NCBI GenBank assembly: GCA_012932295.1
Contig: JAAONU010000013.1
Location: 5,626,603-5,690,602, forward strand
DNA from: Cyclina sinensis
Taxonomy: Eukaryota; Mollusca; Bivalvia; Venerida; Veneridae
Reading direction: 5' to 3'
DNA length: 64,000 nucleotides
The notes under the pieces: generated by a model
What the model was told of the DNA's origin: nothing
The model's input: the letters and a program-made list of their open reading frames with translations, nothing else
Database searches by the model: none
Part shown: positions 10,377 to 24,133 of the stretch, piece by piece
Layout of the letters: each line of letters begins with the position of its first letter
Numbering within the stretch: the first letter of the stretch is position 1
Made by a program: the position numbers and the translations under genes

Positions 10377-12090
10377 ACAAGAGGGTCCATGGGACCCTGG
10401 GTCGCTCAACAGCCAACAACTACTCAATGGCTGCAAGAGTCAGTGGATGCAAATACAACTGCCAATTGACTCAAAGGGTGCAGGCAATTATGACCATGGG
10501 GTCATCTTTGGTAGAGTTTCACTAGATGTCATGCGTCATCAGGATTGTTAAAGCACAACATGGACTATAATGGACTGAGCCTCATAAAAAATATATCAGG
10601 CACGTATACACATGATACCTAACATGTTTAAAGTTTCAAAGCAGTATCTTGAAAAATGTAGAAGTTTGTGCCGCAATATTTTTTAAAAAATCCTGCCGTT
10701 ATACAAAAAACTAGGTTGCTGTGAACTGAATATTGGAACACCATTCCAAACAGGGATTATGTACATGACACATGTTCACTCTATTGCCAATTCTGCTAAT
10801 TATTTTAAAATCCAACCATAGATGCAAAAAATATATGGGCAAGACACAAACTATCAGCAGTAAGGCCTATATAGCAGAACTTACTAAGTTCAGAGGGTTG
10901 CTGTGACATGGATCTTGGAGGGAGGAACATGGGTTTAGAGTGTAATACATATTTATTTAAATTTTTGGTAGTAAGGGTTGCAGAGACTTTCAGTCTTTTA
11001 AGTAATGTTATTTATAATACTAGAACTTTTATTAAAATACAATGTACACAATTATAAAGAAAAAGATTCATAACGTAAAAAATGTGTAAATGCAATCTTT
11101 AATAAAATAGAACAATATTAGCTCTTCAAAATTATTTTTCCCTGACTTTTCACTAACTTTTCTGGATTTATTTTTCACTGACCAATTTTCAAAATTCCCT
11201 GACAATTCCCTGACCTTGAAAAAAAATCAAATTTCCCTGACTTTTCAAGTCCCCTGGCAACCCTGCAAGATCTTATATTAACTCAAGTATTGTACAAGTC
11301 TGATTAAATTCAAATCAAAAATAGTTAATTTTGGCACTTTCAGGGGCCATGACTCTGGAACCAATAATGCAATATGGCAATATGAAGAAAGGAACCAAGA
11401 TCTTATGGTAATGAAAGTGAAGATCAGACCAAAATTAAGACCACTAGAGTGCAGAAAAGCTTTTATCATAACTTGACCTAGTGACCTAAATTTCAAAGTC
11501 ACATGACCCAGTTTCAAACTTGACCTAGATATCATCGAGATAAACATTCTGAGAAAGCTTGAAGAAGATCGGAGCAAAATTAAGACAACTACAGTGCGGA
11601 CAAGCTTTTTCTATAATTTGACCTAGTGACCTAGTTTTCAAGGTCACATAACCCAGTTTCAAACCTGACCTAGATATCACTGAGATACACATTCTGACCA
11701 AGCTTGAAGAAGATGGGACCAAAATTAAGACCGCTAGAGTGCGGACAAGCTTTTTCTAAAATTCGAACTAGTTACCTAGTTTTGAAGGTCACATGACTCA
11801 GTTACGAACTTGACCTAGATATCATTGAGATAAACATTTTGACCAAGTTTGAAGAAGATCGGACCAAAATTTAGACCGCTAGAGTGCGGACAAGCTTTTC
11901 ATATAATTTGACCTAGTGACTAGTTTTAAGAGTGAGATGACCCAGTTATGAACTTGACCTAGATATCATTGAGATAAACATTCTGACCAAGTTTAAAGAA
12001 GATTGCACAAAAATTAAGACCCCTAGAGCGCGGACAACAATTGTGAACGGACGACGGACGAAAAGCGATCACAAAAGCTCACCCTGTCAC
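10377..12090 (+). mobile_element. Family L element (145-bp units)
   Basis: The head is ACAAGAGGGTCCATGGGACC; the stem AGGGTCC-ATG-GGACCCT is a perfect hairpin (10382-10398), then CGCTCAAC. The first kilobase (to about 11270) is decayed and not clearly tandem. From about 11440 there are regular 145-bp units with AACTTGACCTAGATATCAT and CCGCTAGAGTGCGGACAAGC (11586, 11731, 11876). The tail is GAACGGACGACGGACG, then AAAGCTCACCCTGTCACTT, where it is truncated against family H. Confidence 0.7.
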
Positions 12091-15000
12091 TTGACTTTTT
12101 CTTATTTCCATAGGCAAACACATCAGCAGAAGCACATTGTGGTGAAGGGATTTCAAATGAAACATCATTTGGAAATATAATTATACATCATAAGTTATGG
12201 CCAATTTTAGCGACATTCAGATATTTGACCTTAAAGGTCAAGGTCAAGTTCAGTTAAACCTTCTTTGGAGGTATTGTCAAAAAGGTAGTTAGTTATGTTC
12301 AAGCATAAAGACATTACATCCATTAACAACAAGATATAGCAAAGTTAAGCAATGTCAAGGTCATTTAAAGGTCAAGGTGATACTTCAATTGTTCAACACG
12401 TTTGTTTTATTCTCAGTGTTGTTTTGTCCCTGTAAAGATCAAATCCGTCCAAAAATAACAAAAGTTTGGCTATTTTAGCAAAATTCAATAATTTGAACTT
12501 GACTGTCAAGGTCATTTTAAGGTTAAGGTCATACTTGAATAATTTAACATGTAGGTTTTGTCATGAGTGTTGTTTTGTCCAAGTATTAATCAAAAAGAAC
12601 TAAAAATAACAAAAATTTGGTTATTTTATGCAAAATTCAATAACTTGAACTTAAATGTCAAGGATATCTAACGGTCAAGGTCATACATAAATGAATTAAA
12701 ATGTCAGTTTTGTTGTTTTATCAAAGTATGAATCAAATCCATAAATAAACAACAATTCTGACAATTTAAGCAAAATACAACTAGAACTGCCATTGTCATG
12801 GCGTGAATACCCCTGCATAGCGCTTTGTCAGAATCAACAGGGGTCATTTCGAGGTCATGGACAACCTTCCTGCCAAATCTGAGGGTAGTAAGCCAGTACA
12901 TTGCTTAGTTATGTATTCTACATGTTTTTAGTGGCAAAGATCAAAGTAACCATTACCTTTGACCTACTACCTCAAAACTGAAACTGTCATTGCATGACTT
13001 GACCCACCCTGTGGGCCAAAGGATTGTTAAGTTATTGGGCGGACAAGGAAAATCTGACAGATTGATGGAAAGATGGATGGACAGACAAGATGATTCCAGT
13101 ATACCCCCTTACAACTTAGTTTTTTTATTACATGTTTTTTAATGGATTTAAGTCATTTTTACTCATTTATGCTGCGTAACTGGGAGGGACCTTTGACCTA
13201 GTGACCTCAAAATCAGTAGGGGTCATCTACTAGTCATGACCAACTTCTATACCAAATATGAAGACTGAGGGTCAAAGGATTCTTCAATTATTGGGTGGAA
13301 GTTATAAGGCGGACAAGGAAAATCTGACAGACGGATGGACAGATGGAAGGACAGACAAGTTGATTCCAGTATACCCCCCTTACAACTTCGTTGTGCGGGA
13401 GTATAACAAATTTTCTGTTTATTACATGGTTTTTTTAATGGATTTAAGTCATTTTTACTCATTTATGTTGCTTAACTGAAAGGTCATGCTTTTGAGTGAA
13501 AGCCACTGTAACCATGACCTTTCACCCAGTGACCTCAAAATCAGTATGGGGCATGTGCTAGTCATGACCAACCTCCATAGAAAATATGAAGACTGAGGGT
13601 CAAAGGTCAATTATTGGGCGGACAAGCTTTTTTTAGCCAAAGTTCCTGTGACCATGACCTTTGACCCAGTGACCTCAAAATCAATAGGGGTCATCTTCTG
13701 GTCATGACCAACCTCCAAACCAAATATGAAGACTGTGGGTCAAAGGAATCTTAAGTTATTGGGCCGACAAGCTTTATTTTAGTCAAAGCTCCTGTGACCT
13801 TGACCTTTGACCCAATGACCTCAAAATAAATAGGGGTCATCTACTGGACATGACCAACCTCCAGACAAAATATGATGGCTGTGGGTCAAAGGTGTCTTAA
13901 GTTATTGGGCGGACAAGCTTTTGTAGTCAAAGCCCCTGTGACCCTGACCTTTGACCTAGTGACCTCAAAATCAGTAAGGGTCATGTTTTAGTCATGACCA
14001 ACCTCTGTACCAAATATGAAGACTGTAGGTCAAAGGATTCTTAAATAATTGGGCCGACAAGCTTTTTTAAGTCAAAGCTCCTGCGACCATGACATTTAAC
14101 CCAGTGATCTCAAAATAAATAGGGATCATCTCCTGGTCATAACCAATCTCTATACCAAATAAGAAGACTGTAGGTCAAAGGATTCTTAGGTTATTGGGCG
14201 GACAAACTTTTTTGTCAAGGTCCTGTGACCTTGATCTTTAACCCTGTGACCTCAAAATAAATAGGGGTCATCTACTGTTCATGATCAACCTCCAGAGCAA
14301 ATATGAAGACTGTGGGTCAAAGGATTCTTAAGTTACTGGGCGGACAAGTTTTTTGTAGTCAAGGCCCCTGTGACCTTGACCTTTGACCCAGTGACCTAAG
14401 ACTCGGGGTCAAAAGATTCTTAAATAATTGGGCGGACAAGCTTTTTTTTAGTCAAAGCTCCTGTAACCATGACCTTTGACCCAGTGACCTCAAAATCAAT
14501 AAGGGTAATCTACTGGTCATGACAAACCTCCACACCAAATATGAAGACTGTGCATCAAAGGATTCTTATGTAATTGGGCGGACAAGTTTTCTGTAGTCAA
14601 GGCCACTGTGACCTTTGACCCAGTGACCTAAGACTGAGGGTCAAAGGATTCTTAAGTTATTGGGTGGACAAGCTTCTTTTTAGTCAAGGCCCCTGTGACC
14701 TTGACCTTTGACCGAGTGACCTCAAAATCAATAGGGGTTATCATCTGGCCAAGACCAATCTCCAGACCAAATGTGAAGACTATGGGTCAAAGGATTTCTA
14801 AGTCATTGGGCAGACAAGGAAAAGGAAAAACCGACGGGGTGGCCGGACAAGCTGATTCCAGTATACACCCCACAACTTCATTGTGTGGGGGTATAATGAT
14901 GGGACCTTGACTGTCAAGGTTATTTTAGGGTAAGGGTCATACCTGAATTATTCAACATGTCATTTTTTGTTAAAGGTGAAGTTTTGTCCAAGTATGAATC

Positions 15001-17250
15001 AAGTCTAACCATTAATTACACACTAATGACCAATTTTAGCAAAATTCAATAACTTGGTCTTGCCAGTCAGTCATTTTTTAGGTCAAGGCCAAACCTGAAT
15101 CAAAAAGTTGGATTTGTCAGAAGTATTGTTTTTTCCAAGTATCACTCAAATCTATAAATAAATGACAAAGTTATGACAATTTAGGAAAAATTCTATCATC
15201 TGACCTTGACAGTCAAGGTCATTTTTAGGTCATGGTCACACTTGAGTTATTCAACATGTCATACTTGCCAAAACAAAGAAAAAAGTAGTAAAATTCAATA
15301 TTTGACCTTGAAAGTCAAAGAAATACTTGAATGAATCATAATATCTGATTTGTCATAATTGTTGTTTTGTCTAAGTGTGAATCAAATCCCTACATAAATA
15401 CAAAAGTTACGACAATTTGAGCAAAATTAAATAATTTGACCTTGACGTCAAGGTCATGGTCATTTTAAGGTAAAGGTCACACTTGAATAATTTATCATGT
15501 CGGCTTTGTCATAAGTGTTGTTTTGTCCAAGTCTGATTCAAATCCAACCATAAATTACAAAATTATGGCCAGTTTTAACAAAATTCAATGATTTGACCTA
15601 GACAGTCATGGTAATTTAAAGGTCAAGGTCAAACTTGAAATAATAATAATGTCGGATTTGTCATAAGTGTTGTTTTGTCCAAGTATGAATCAAATCCATA
15701 AATAAATGAGAAAGGTATGACAATTTAAGCAAAATTCAATTATCTGACCTTGATGGTCAAGGTCATTTTTAGGTTATGGTCATACCTGAGTTATTCAACA
15801 TGTCTGTTTTCTCATAATTGTTGTTTTGTCCAAGGATGAATCAAAACCAACCAAAAACAACAAAGTTATGACAATTTAATCAAAATTTTATCATTTGACC
15901 TTGACAGTCATGGTAATTTTAAGGTAAGGTCAAATTTGAATAATTTATCATGTCCGCTTTGTCATAAGTGTTGTTTTGTCCAAGTCTGATTTAAATCTAA
16001 CCATAAATAACAAAATTATAGCCAGTTTTAACAAAATTCAATGATATGACCTTGACTGTCATGGTAATTTAAAGGTCAAGGTCAAACTTGAAATAATCAT
16101 AATGTCGGATTTGTCATAAGTGCTGTTAATTCCAAATATGTATCAAATCCATAAATAAACAAGAATGTTATGACAATTTAAGCAAAATTCAATCATCTGA
16201 CCTTAATGGTTAAGGTTGTGTATAGGTTATGGTCATACCTGAATTATACAATATGTCGGTTTTGTCATAATTGTTGTTTTGTCCAAGTATGAATCAAATC
16301 CAACCAAAAACAAAGTGATGACACTCCTATCAAAATTTAATCATTTGACCTTGACAGTCATGGTAATTCTAAGGTTAAGGTCAAACTTGGATAATTTATC
16401 ATGTCCTTTTTGTCATAAGTGTTGTTTTGTCCAACTCTGATACAAATCCAACTATAAATAACAAAATTATGGCCAGTTTTAACAAAATTCAATGATTAGA
16501 CCTTGACTGTCAAGGAAATTTAAAGGTCAAGGTCAAACTTGAAATAATCATAATTTAGGATTTGTCATAAGTGTTGTTTAGTCAAAATATGAATCAAATC
16601 CATAAATAAACGAGAAAGTTATGACAATTTAAACAAAATTCAATCATCTGACCTTGACGGTCAAGGTTGTGTTTAGGTTATGGTCATACCTGACTTATTC
16701 AACATGTCGGCTTTGTCATAATTGTTGTTCTGTCCAAGTATAAGTCAAATCCAACCATAAACAACAAAGTTATGGCCAATTTTAGCATAATTCAATAATT
16801 TGACCTTGAAGGTAAAGGCCATTTATGAGTCAAGGTCAAGGTGAGTCAGGTTCCCTTGAAGATCTTGTCCAAAGGGTTGTTGTGTCCAAGTATGAAGACA
16901 ATCCACCTAATAATAATAAAGTTATGGCCAATTTCAGCAGAATTCAATGATTTAACCTTGAAGGTGAAGGTCATTTATGAGTCAAGGTCAAGTTTAGTCT
17001 GGTCTGCTTGAAGGTCTCGTCCAAAGGGTTGTTGTGTCCAAGCAGGAAGACAATCCACCTACTAATAATAAAGTTATGGCCAATTTTAGCCAAGTTCAGT
17101 ATTTTTACCTTAAATTTGAAGATCATTTAAGAGTCAAGGTCAAGTTTAGTCTGAAAAATTATGATCAATGTTAAAGTTTTCGGACAGCAACGGCAACGGC
17201 AACATGACTATAGCAATATCTCGATTGTTTTTTCAAAAACAGTCGAGCTA
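12091..17250 (+). mobile_element. Long family H array (copy 1), interrupted by family I
   Basis: It starts with TTGACTTTTTCTTATTTCC, the damaged form of a head seen complete at 23613. Units of about 145-150 bp carry TGACCTTGACAGTCAAGGTC, CATAAGTGTTGTTTTGTCC and CAATTTTAGCAAAATTCAAT. The end (17185-17250) has CGGACAGCAACGGCAACGGC and a hairpin CTCGATTGTTTTTTC-AAAAACAGTCGAG, then CTAATAAAA. The hairpin arm inverts the GCTCGACTTTTT of the intact head. Element I sits inside it at 12779-14898. Confidence 0.75.
12779..14898 (+). mobile_element. Family I element nested in H
   Basis: The head AACTAGAACT is followed by hairpin GCCAT-TGTC-ATGGC (12789-12802) and motif GAATACCCCTGC. Units of about 145 bp carry TGACCTTTGACCCAGTGACC, GGTCATGACCAACCTCC and TTAAGTTATTGGGCGGACAA. 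Three tail-like segments end units near 13110, 13400 and 14898. The final one is GTATACACCCCACAA-CTTCA-TTGTGTGGGGGTATA (14871-14895). The H sequence resumes right after it. The internal tails suggest serial insertion or end-skipping. Confidence 0.75.
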
Positions 17251-17560
17251 ATAAAACTAGAGCTATCACTAAATTAATACCCCTACAAGACTGCTTCGAA
17301 CTGAGGAAGTTATTTGTAACAGAATACCTTGTAAAACAATTGAAATAGAGTTGTGGTTGTGGGCATTTAAAGATAGTTGTGGTTCTTGTACACTGCATTT
17401 CCTGGATTGTGCTTGACCATTGTATGAAGTTGCAGTGAATTCCAACCAGTAGTTTTCAAGTTATGCTCTGGACAAGGAACGGACCGACCGACCTCCTGGC
17501 CGACCAACAACCCCAGGGTGAAGCCAAAATAACCCCATGGTAGAGCTGTCATTGAAAATC
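17251..17560 (+). mobile_element. Family Q element, short
   Basis: The head AACTAGAGCTATCACTAAAT is followed by ATACCCCTAC. One long unit follows with GAGGAAGTTATTTGTAACAG, AAAGATAGTTGTGGTTCTTG and CATTGTATGAAGTTGCAGTG. The tail tract GACCGACCGACC has no clear hairpin. A second copy lies upstream of the plexin-like gene at 62.53 kb. Confidence 0.6.
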
Positions 17561-18192
17561 ATTGATTTTCAGCAGTTGATCCAATTTAGAAGTGTTACAA
17601 TCTAGAATGCCACAAGGCAGTCTGAAGGACAGCTAAATCCCCTTCCACAGCGGACATGAATGTGTACTTCTTGACCTTTAACCAACCATGACCTTGATGT
17701 TGTGCCATGCATATTATAAGCACATATTCTCATGATAGTAATTATTTGTGCCAAGTTATTCAAAATCTTCCATAAAGTCAAAAAGTTATGGAGAACATTT
17801 AACTTTGATCCTTGGGGGTAGCAACCTGGATGTTGGATTCTGCACATCGTGTCATAGTGGTGATCATTTGTGCAAAGTAATTAAAAAAAATTTCATAAGC
17901 CAAGTTAGTAAGCTATAGAGCAGACATGAAATGTGGATATTTGACCTTTAACTGTGACCTTGACCTTGTGGGCAGCAACCCAATCATTGCGCTCTGCACA
18001 TCATCTCATAATTGTGATCACTTGTGCCAAGTTATTTCAAAAACTTTTCAGCGGTTTAAAAAGTATGGAGTGGACACTTGAAATGTGGATATTTGACCAT
18101 TAACTGTGACCTTAACCTTGGGGGTAGCAACCCAATTATTGTGCTCTGCACATCCTCTCATATCGGTGATCACTTGTGCCAAGTTATTTCAA
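17561..18192 (+). repeat. Family N array (~145-bp units)
   Basis: Units repeat GCAACCCAATTATTG, GCTCTGCACATCNTCTCAT, GTGATCACTTGTGCCAAGTT and ACTTTTCAGCGGTTT. Three or four diverged units are present, and the array runs directly into the family R head. It has no clear head or tail. The same units recur at 22.95-23.6 kb. Confidence 0.65.
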
Positions 18193-18545
18193 ACAAGAGG
18201 GCCATGATGGCCCTGGATCGCTTACCTGAGTACTTTGGCTGTAGGTTTGCTGTTAAGCAGTATTTCATTTTTTAATTGAAAATATATAAGTGCCTACAAA
18301 CCAAATATGTAAAATATCAGTCAATAAATAAAGGCTGTATGACAGAAAGTAGAAATATCTATTATAAGCTATGGTGACCTTGACCTTGACCCAGTGACCT
18401 CAAACCCTTCTCCTGGGTAGAGGTCCATGCAAGGAATCTATATATTGAATATCAAAGATATTGGTCTATCAATGAAGGCTTTATGAGGTATAGAAGATAA
18501 ATCTATTTTTAGCCTCCGTGACCTTTAACCTAATCTAATAATTTG
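18193..18545 (+). mobile_element. Family R head and first units
   Basis: The head ACAAGAGGGCCATGATGGCC is followed by CGCTTACCTGAGTACTTTGG and AAATATCAGTCAATAAATAA. Units have GGTGACCTTGACCTTGACCC and ATATTGGTCTATCAATGAAG. Around 18545 the sequence changes to family C. The same R unit resumes at 21039 after the C tail, which suggests C was inserted into R. Confidence 0.65.
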
Positions 18546-21038
18546 AACAACCAAACAACCTTTCTGACAAACTGCAAGGATATTTGGACTGAAACAGTAG
18601 CCTCTAGAGCCTTAACAAGATATTTCTATTTTTGGGCTCTGTGACCTAGTTTTTTACCCCAGATGACCAATATTCGAACTTGACCTAGATACCATCGAAA
18701 TAACCTTTCTAACATATTTCCAGAACATTTGGGCTGAAAATGTTACCTGTAGTGTGTAAACTAGGTTTTTCCAAATTTAAGCTCTGTGATCTAGTTTTTG
18801 ACCCAAGATGACCCATATTCGTACTTGGGCTAGAAATCATCAATACAACCTTTCTGACATATTTCCAGGATATTTGGGCTGAAAATGTTACTTCTAGAGT
18901 GTTAACAAGGTTTTTCCATATTCAGGCTGTGTGACCTAGTTTTTGACCCCAGATGACCCATATTCGAACTTGACCTAGAAATCATCGAAACAAGCTTTCT
19001 GACAGTTTTTCAGGAAATTTAGGCTAAAAATGTTACCTCTAGAGTGTTAACAAGGTTTTACCATATTTTCGGCTGTGTGACCAAGTTTTTGACCCCACAT
19101 GACCCATATTCAAACTTGAGCTAAAAATCATCAAAACAACCTTTCTGATATATTACAAGGATATTTGGGCTGAAAATGTTACCTCTAAAGTGTTAAAAAG
19201 GTTTTTCCATATTTGGGCTCTGTGACCTAGTTTTTGACCCCACATGACCCATATTCGAACTTGAGCTAGAAATCATGGAAACAACCTTTCTGACAAATTT
19301 CTAGGATATTCGGGCTGAAAATCTTATCTCTAGGGTGTTTACAAGGTTTTTCCATATTTGGGCTGTGTGACATAGTTTTTGACCCCAGATGACCCATATT
19401 CAAACTTGAGCTAGATATCAACCAAACAACCTTTCTGACAAATTGCCAGGACATTTGGACTGTAACAGTAGCCTCTAGAGTGTTAACAAGATTTTTCTAT
19501 TTTTAGGTCATGTGACCTATTTTTTGAACCCAGATGACCCATATTTGAACTCGTCCGAGTAATTACTGGGACAAACATCCCGACCAAATTTCGTGACAAT
19601 TGGAGCAACAAGAGGGTCATGATGGCCCTCTATCGCTCACCTGAGTATGACTGCTTTTAACAAAGTTGCTATGGACCTGGTTAATTGACCCCAGATGACC
19701 CATATTCAAACTTTACCTAGAAATTATTGAAACAATCTCTTTGACAAATTTCCAGGATATTTGGACTGAAAAAGTAGCATCTAGAGTGTTAACAAGGTTT
19801 CTTGATCTTTAGGCTTTGTGACCTAGTTTTTGACCACAGATAACTCATATCCAAACTTGAGCTACATATCATCAAAACAACCTATCTGACAAATTTCCAG
19901 GACATTTGGACTTAAAATGTAACCTCTAGAGCTTTTACAAGGTTTTTCTACTTTCGGGCTCTGTGACCTAGTTTTTGACCCCAGAGAACCTATATTCAAA
20001 ACTGAGCTAGATATCATCCATAGAATCTTTCTGACAAATTTCCAGGTTATTTAGACTGAAAATGCTACCTTTAGAATATTAACAAGGTTTTTCCATATTT
20101 GGACTCTGTGACCTAGTTTGTGACCCCAGATGACCCATAATCGAACTTGATCTAGAAATCCTCAAGGCAATTTTCTGACAAAATTCCAGATTATTTGGGC
20201 TGAAAATGTAACCACTAGAGTGTTAACAAGATTTTTTCTATTTTTGGGCTCTGTGACCTAGTTTTTGAACCCAGATGACCCATATTTAAACTTGTGCTAG
20301 AAATCTTTGAAGCAACCTTTCTGACAAATTTCCAGATTATTTGGGCTGAAAATGTAACCTCTAGAGTGTTAACAAGATGTTTCTATTTTTGGGCTCTGTG
20401 ACCTAGTTTTTGTACCCAGATGACCCATATTCAAACTTGAGCTAGAAATCATAGAGCAACCTTTCTAACAAATTTATAGATTATTTTGTCTAAAATTGTT
20501 ACCTCTAGAGTGTTAACAAAGTTTTTCAATATTTTGGCTCTGTGACCTAGTTTTTGAACTTAGATGACCCATATTTGAACTTGACCTAGAAATCGTCAAA
20601 GCAACCTTTCTGACAAATTTCCAGATTATTTGGGCTGAAAATGTAACCTCTAGAGTGTTAACAAGATTTTTCTATTATTGACCTAGTTTTTAAACCCAGA
20701 TGACCCATATTTGAATTTGAGCTAGAAATGATTGATAGAACCTTTTTGAAAAATTTCTAGGATACTTGGACTGAAAAAGTAGCCTACAGAGTGTTAACAA
20801 AGTTTTTCTATATTTGGACTCTGTGACCTAGTTTTCCAACCCTGATAACCCATGTTTGAACTCATCCGAGATATTAATGAGACAAACATCCTGACCAAGT
20901 TTCAAGATAATTGAGGCAAAAATGTGACCACTAGAATGTTAACAAACTAATTGTTAACGGATGGACAGACGGATGGACGGACGACGGACAAATGGTGATC
21001 AGAAAAGCTCACTCTGTCACTACATGACAGGTGAGCTA
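18546..21038 (+). mobile_element. Two family C arrays ending in a complete tail
   Basis: C units are spaced 145-146 bp (GACCCATATTCGAAC near 18811, 18956, 19102, 19247, 19392). A second C head lies at 19608 (ACAAGAGGGTCATGATGGCC). The tail has a GGACAGACGGATGGACGGACG tract in full, then hairpin GCTCACTCTGTCA-CTACA-TGACAGGTGAGC (21007-21036) and TAAAAA. R sequence follows directly. Confidence 0.75.
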
Positions 21039-22950
21039 AAAATATCAGTCAATAAATAAAGGCTCTATGACAGAAAGTAGAAATATCTGTTATAGGCTAT
21101 GGTGACCTTGACCTTGACCCTTTGACCTCAAACTCTACCCATGGGTATTTATCCATGCAAGTAACATATACACTGAATATCAAAGAAATTGGTCTATAAA
21201 TGAAGGCTCTATGAGGTACAGTAGATGAATCCATTTTTAGCCTCCGTGACCTTTAACCTAATCTAATAACTGAAAAAGCTTGATAAAGCTTGCTTCATGC
21301 CAAATTTTAAAATTCTAGGCCTTGTGGTTTCAGACATGAAGATTTTTAAAGATTTTCTTCTATACTGCTATTTAAAATTTGCGACCCCTCGGGCGGGGCT
21401 AATAGTGACCCCAGGGACATTTTTCAAACAAACTAGGTTGAGGTCCACTAGACAATGCTGCATACCAAATATCTAAGCTGTAGGCATTGAGCTTTCCAGT
21501 AAGAAGATTTTTAAAGATTGCCTTTTTTACATATCAAGGGCCCCCAGGGCGGGGCCAATTTTGAACCCCAGGCCAACATATCAACAATACTGGTAAAGGT
21601 TCTCTACACAATACTCCACACCAAATATCTAAGGTCAAGTCCTATTAGTTTCAGAGAAAAATGATTTTTCATGTTTTTTTTCTATATAACTATATGGAAA
21701 CCAAGAGAACACTGGGGCAAAACCAATTTTGACCCCAGGGACATAATTTGAACAAACTTGGTAGACATCCACTAGACAATGCTACATACCAAATATCTAA
21801 GCTGTAGGCATTGAGCTTTCCAGTAAGAAGATTTTTAAAGATTGCCTTTTTTACATATTAACGGTCCCCAAGGGCGGGGCGAATTTTAATCCTGGGGTCA
21901 AAATATAAACAATACTGGTAAAGGTTCTCTACACAAAACTCCACACTAAATATCTAAGGTCTAGTCCTATTAGTTTCGGAGAAAAATGATTTTTCATGTT
22001 TTTCCTATATAACTATATGTAAACCAAGAGAACCCTGGGGCGTGGCCAATTTTGACCCAGGGGACATAATTTGAACAAACTTGTTAGACATCCACTAGAC
22101 AATGCTACATACCAAATATCTAAGCTGTAGGCATTGAGCTTTCCAGTGAGAAAATTTTTAACGATTGCCTTTTTTACATATTAAGGGCCCCCAGGGCGGG
22201 TCCAATTTTGAACCCGGGGACAACATATAAACAATACTGGTAAAGGTTCTCTACACAATACTCCACACTAAATATCTGAGGTCTAGACCTATTAGTTTCG
22301 GAGAAAAATGATTTTGACCCCAGGGAAATAATTTGAACAATTTTTGTAGAGGTCCACTAGAGGGTGCTAAATGCCTAATACCTAAGCTCGAGGCCTTGTG
22401 GTTTCAGACAAGAAGATTTTTAAAGTTTCACTATATAAGCCTATGTAACATCTATTGACCCCCGGGGCAGGGCCAAATTTGACCCCAGGGGCATAATTTG
22501 AACAAACTTGGTAGAGGTCCACTAGACAATGCTACATACCAAATCTTAAGGATCAGGGCCTTGTGGTTTCAGACAAGAAGATTTTTAAAGTTTCACTATA
22601 TAAGCCTATGTAAAGTCAATGACGCCGGAGCTGGGCCAAATTTGATCCCAGGGGTATAATTTGAACAAACTTGGTAGAGGTCCACTAGACAATGCTAAAT
22701 ACCAAATCTTTAGGCTCAGGGCCTTGTGGTTTCAGACAAGAAGACTGCCAAAGTTTTTCCCTTCAGTGGCCATAGCAACCACAGTTCTTGATGGAATTGA
22801 ATTCTTTGAACAACTTTTGTAGAGCTTCATGCAAGGAATATATAAGGCATGTTTTGTCAATGTTGGCTTAGTGGTTTGGGAGGAGAAGTCTTTCAAGTTA
22901 AATTGTTGACGACGCACGCCGATGCACGCCGGACAATCAAGCTAAAAATT
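21039..22950 (+). repeat. Family R unit followed by family B array
   Basis: After the R unit (to about 21290), B units run to 22870, with subtypes marked GCATTGAGCTTTCCAGTAAG and AGTCCTATTAGTTTCGGAGA. The alternation of subtypes gives a higher-order repeat of about two units. The tail, GTTGACGACGCACGCCGATGC then CCGGACAATCAAGCTAAAAA, has lost its hairpin. Confidence 0.65.
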
Positions 22951-23612
22951 TTCAGCGGTTTTAAAGTTATAGAGCGGACATGAAATGTAGAGTTTTTCAC
23001 ACTAAGTCTTGTCCTTTGCGTGTGACCTTGACCTTGGGGTAGCAACCCTATAAATGCGCTCCGCACAGCATTTCATAGTGGTGATCACTTGTGCCAAGTT
23101 ATTTCAAAAACTTTTCAGCAGTTTGAAAGTTATAGAGCGGAAACAAAAGTGTTACAGACGGACAGAAGGATGGACAGTAGCAACCCAATTATTGCGCTCT
23201 TCACATCGTCTCATAATGGTGATCACTTGTGCCAAGTTATTTCAAAAACTTTTCAGCGGTTTCAAAGTTATGGAGCGGACATGAAATGTAGACTTTTAAC
23301 ACTTGACCTTTAAGTGTGACCTTGACTTTTGGGGTACCAACCCAATTATTGTGCTCTGCACATCGTCTCATAATGGTGATCACTTGTGGTCAATAGGTCA
23401 AAGCAAACTCGTTACTGAGCGGAAACTGATATTCTATTTTTAGCAAACAGTGACCTTGACCTTGATCACAGACACCTGGATAGTCATCCCAAGCTGCCTC
23501 TTGATATAAGCTACACATACACCAAGTTTGGCGTCAATAGGCCAAAGCAAACTCAATGTATTGAGCGAAACCAAAACTTGACGCCCGCCCACCTGCCGAC
23601 TTCAGCATTACA
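22951..23612 (+). repeat. Family N array, copy 2
   Basis: Four units of ACTTTTCAGCGGTTT / TATGGAGCGGACATGAAATG / GGTGATCACTTGTGCCAAG are present, with an internal GACGGACAGAAGGATGGACAG tract remnant in the middle of the array. It ends with ACGCCCGCCCACCTGCCGAC and no hairpin before the family H head. Overlapping open frames here are repeat shadows. Confidence 0.6.
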
Positions 23613-24133
23613 ACAAGAGCCACCGCAAGCTGGGGCCACGCTCGACTTTTTTCCTATTTCCAAAGGCAAACACATCAGAGGAAGCACATTGTGGTGAAGG
23701 GATTTCAAATGAAACATCATTTGGAAATATAATTATACATAATTAAGTTATGGCCAATTTTAGCAACATTCAGAAATTTGACCTTAAAGGTCAAGGTCAA
23801 GTTCAGTTAAACCTTTTTTGTCTAAAAGGTAGTTATGTCCAAGCATGAAGACACTTCATCCATTAACAACAAAGATATAGCCAAGTTATATAATGTCAAG
23901 GTCATTTAAAGGTCAAGGTAATGCTTGAATTGTTCAACACGTTTGTTTTATTCTCAGTGTTGTTTTGTCTCTGTATAGATCAAATCCATCCATAAATAAC
24001 AAAAGTTTGGCTATTTTAGCAAAATGCAATAATTCAAACTTGACTGTAAAGGTCATTTAAAGGTTAAGGTCATACTTCAATAATTAAACATGCAGGTTTT
24101 GTCATGAGGGTTATTTTGTCCAAGTATTAATAA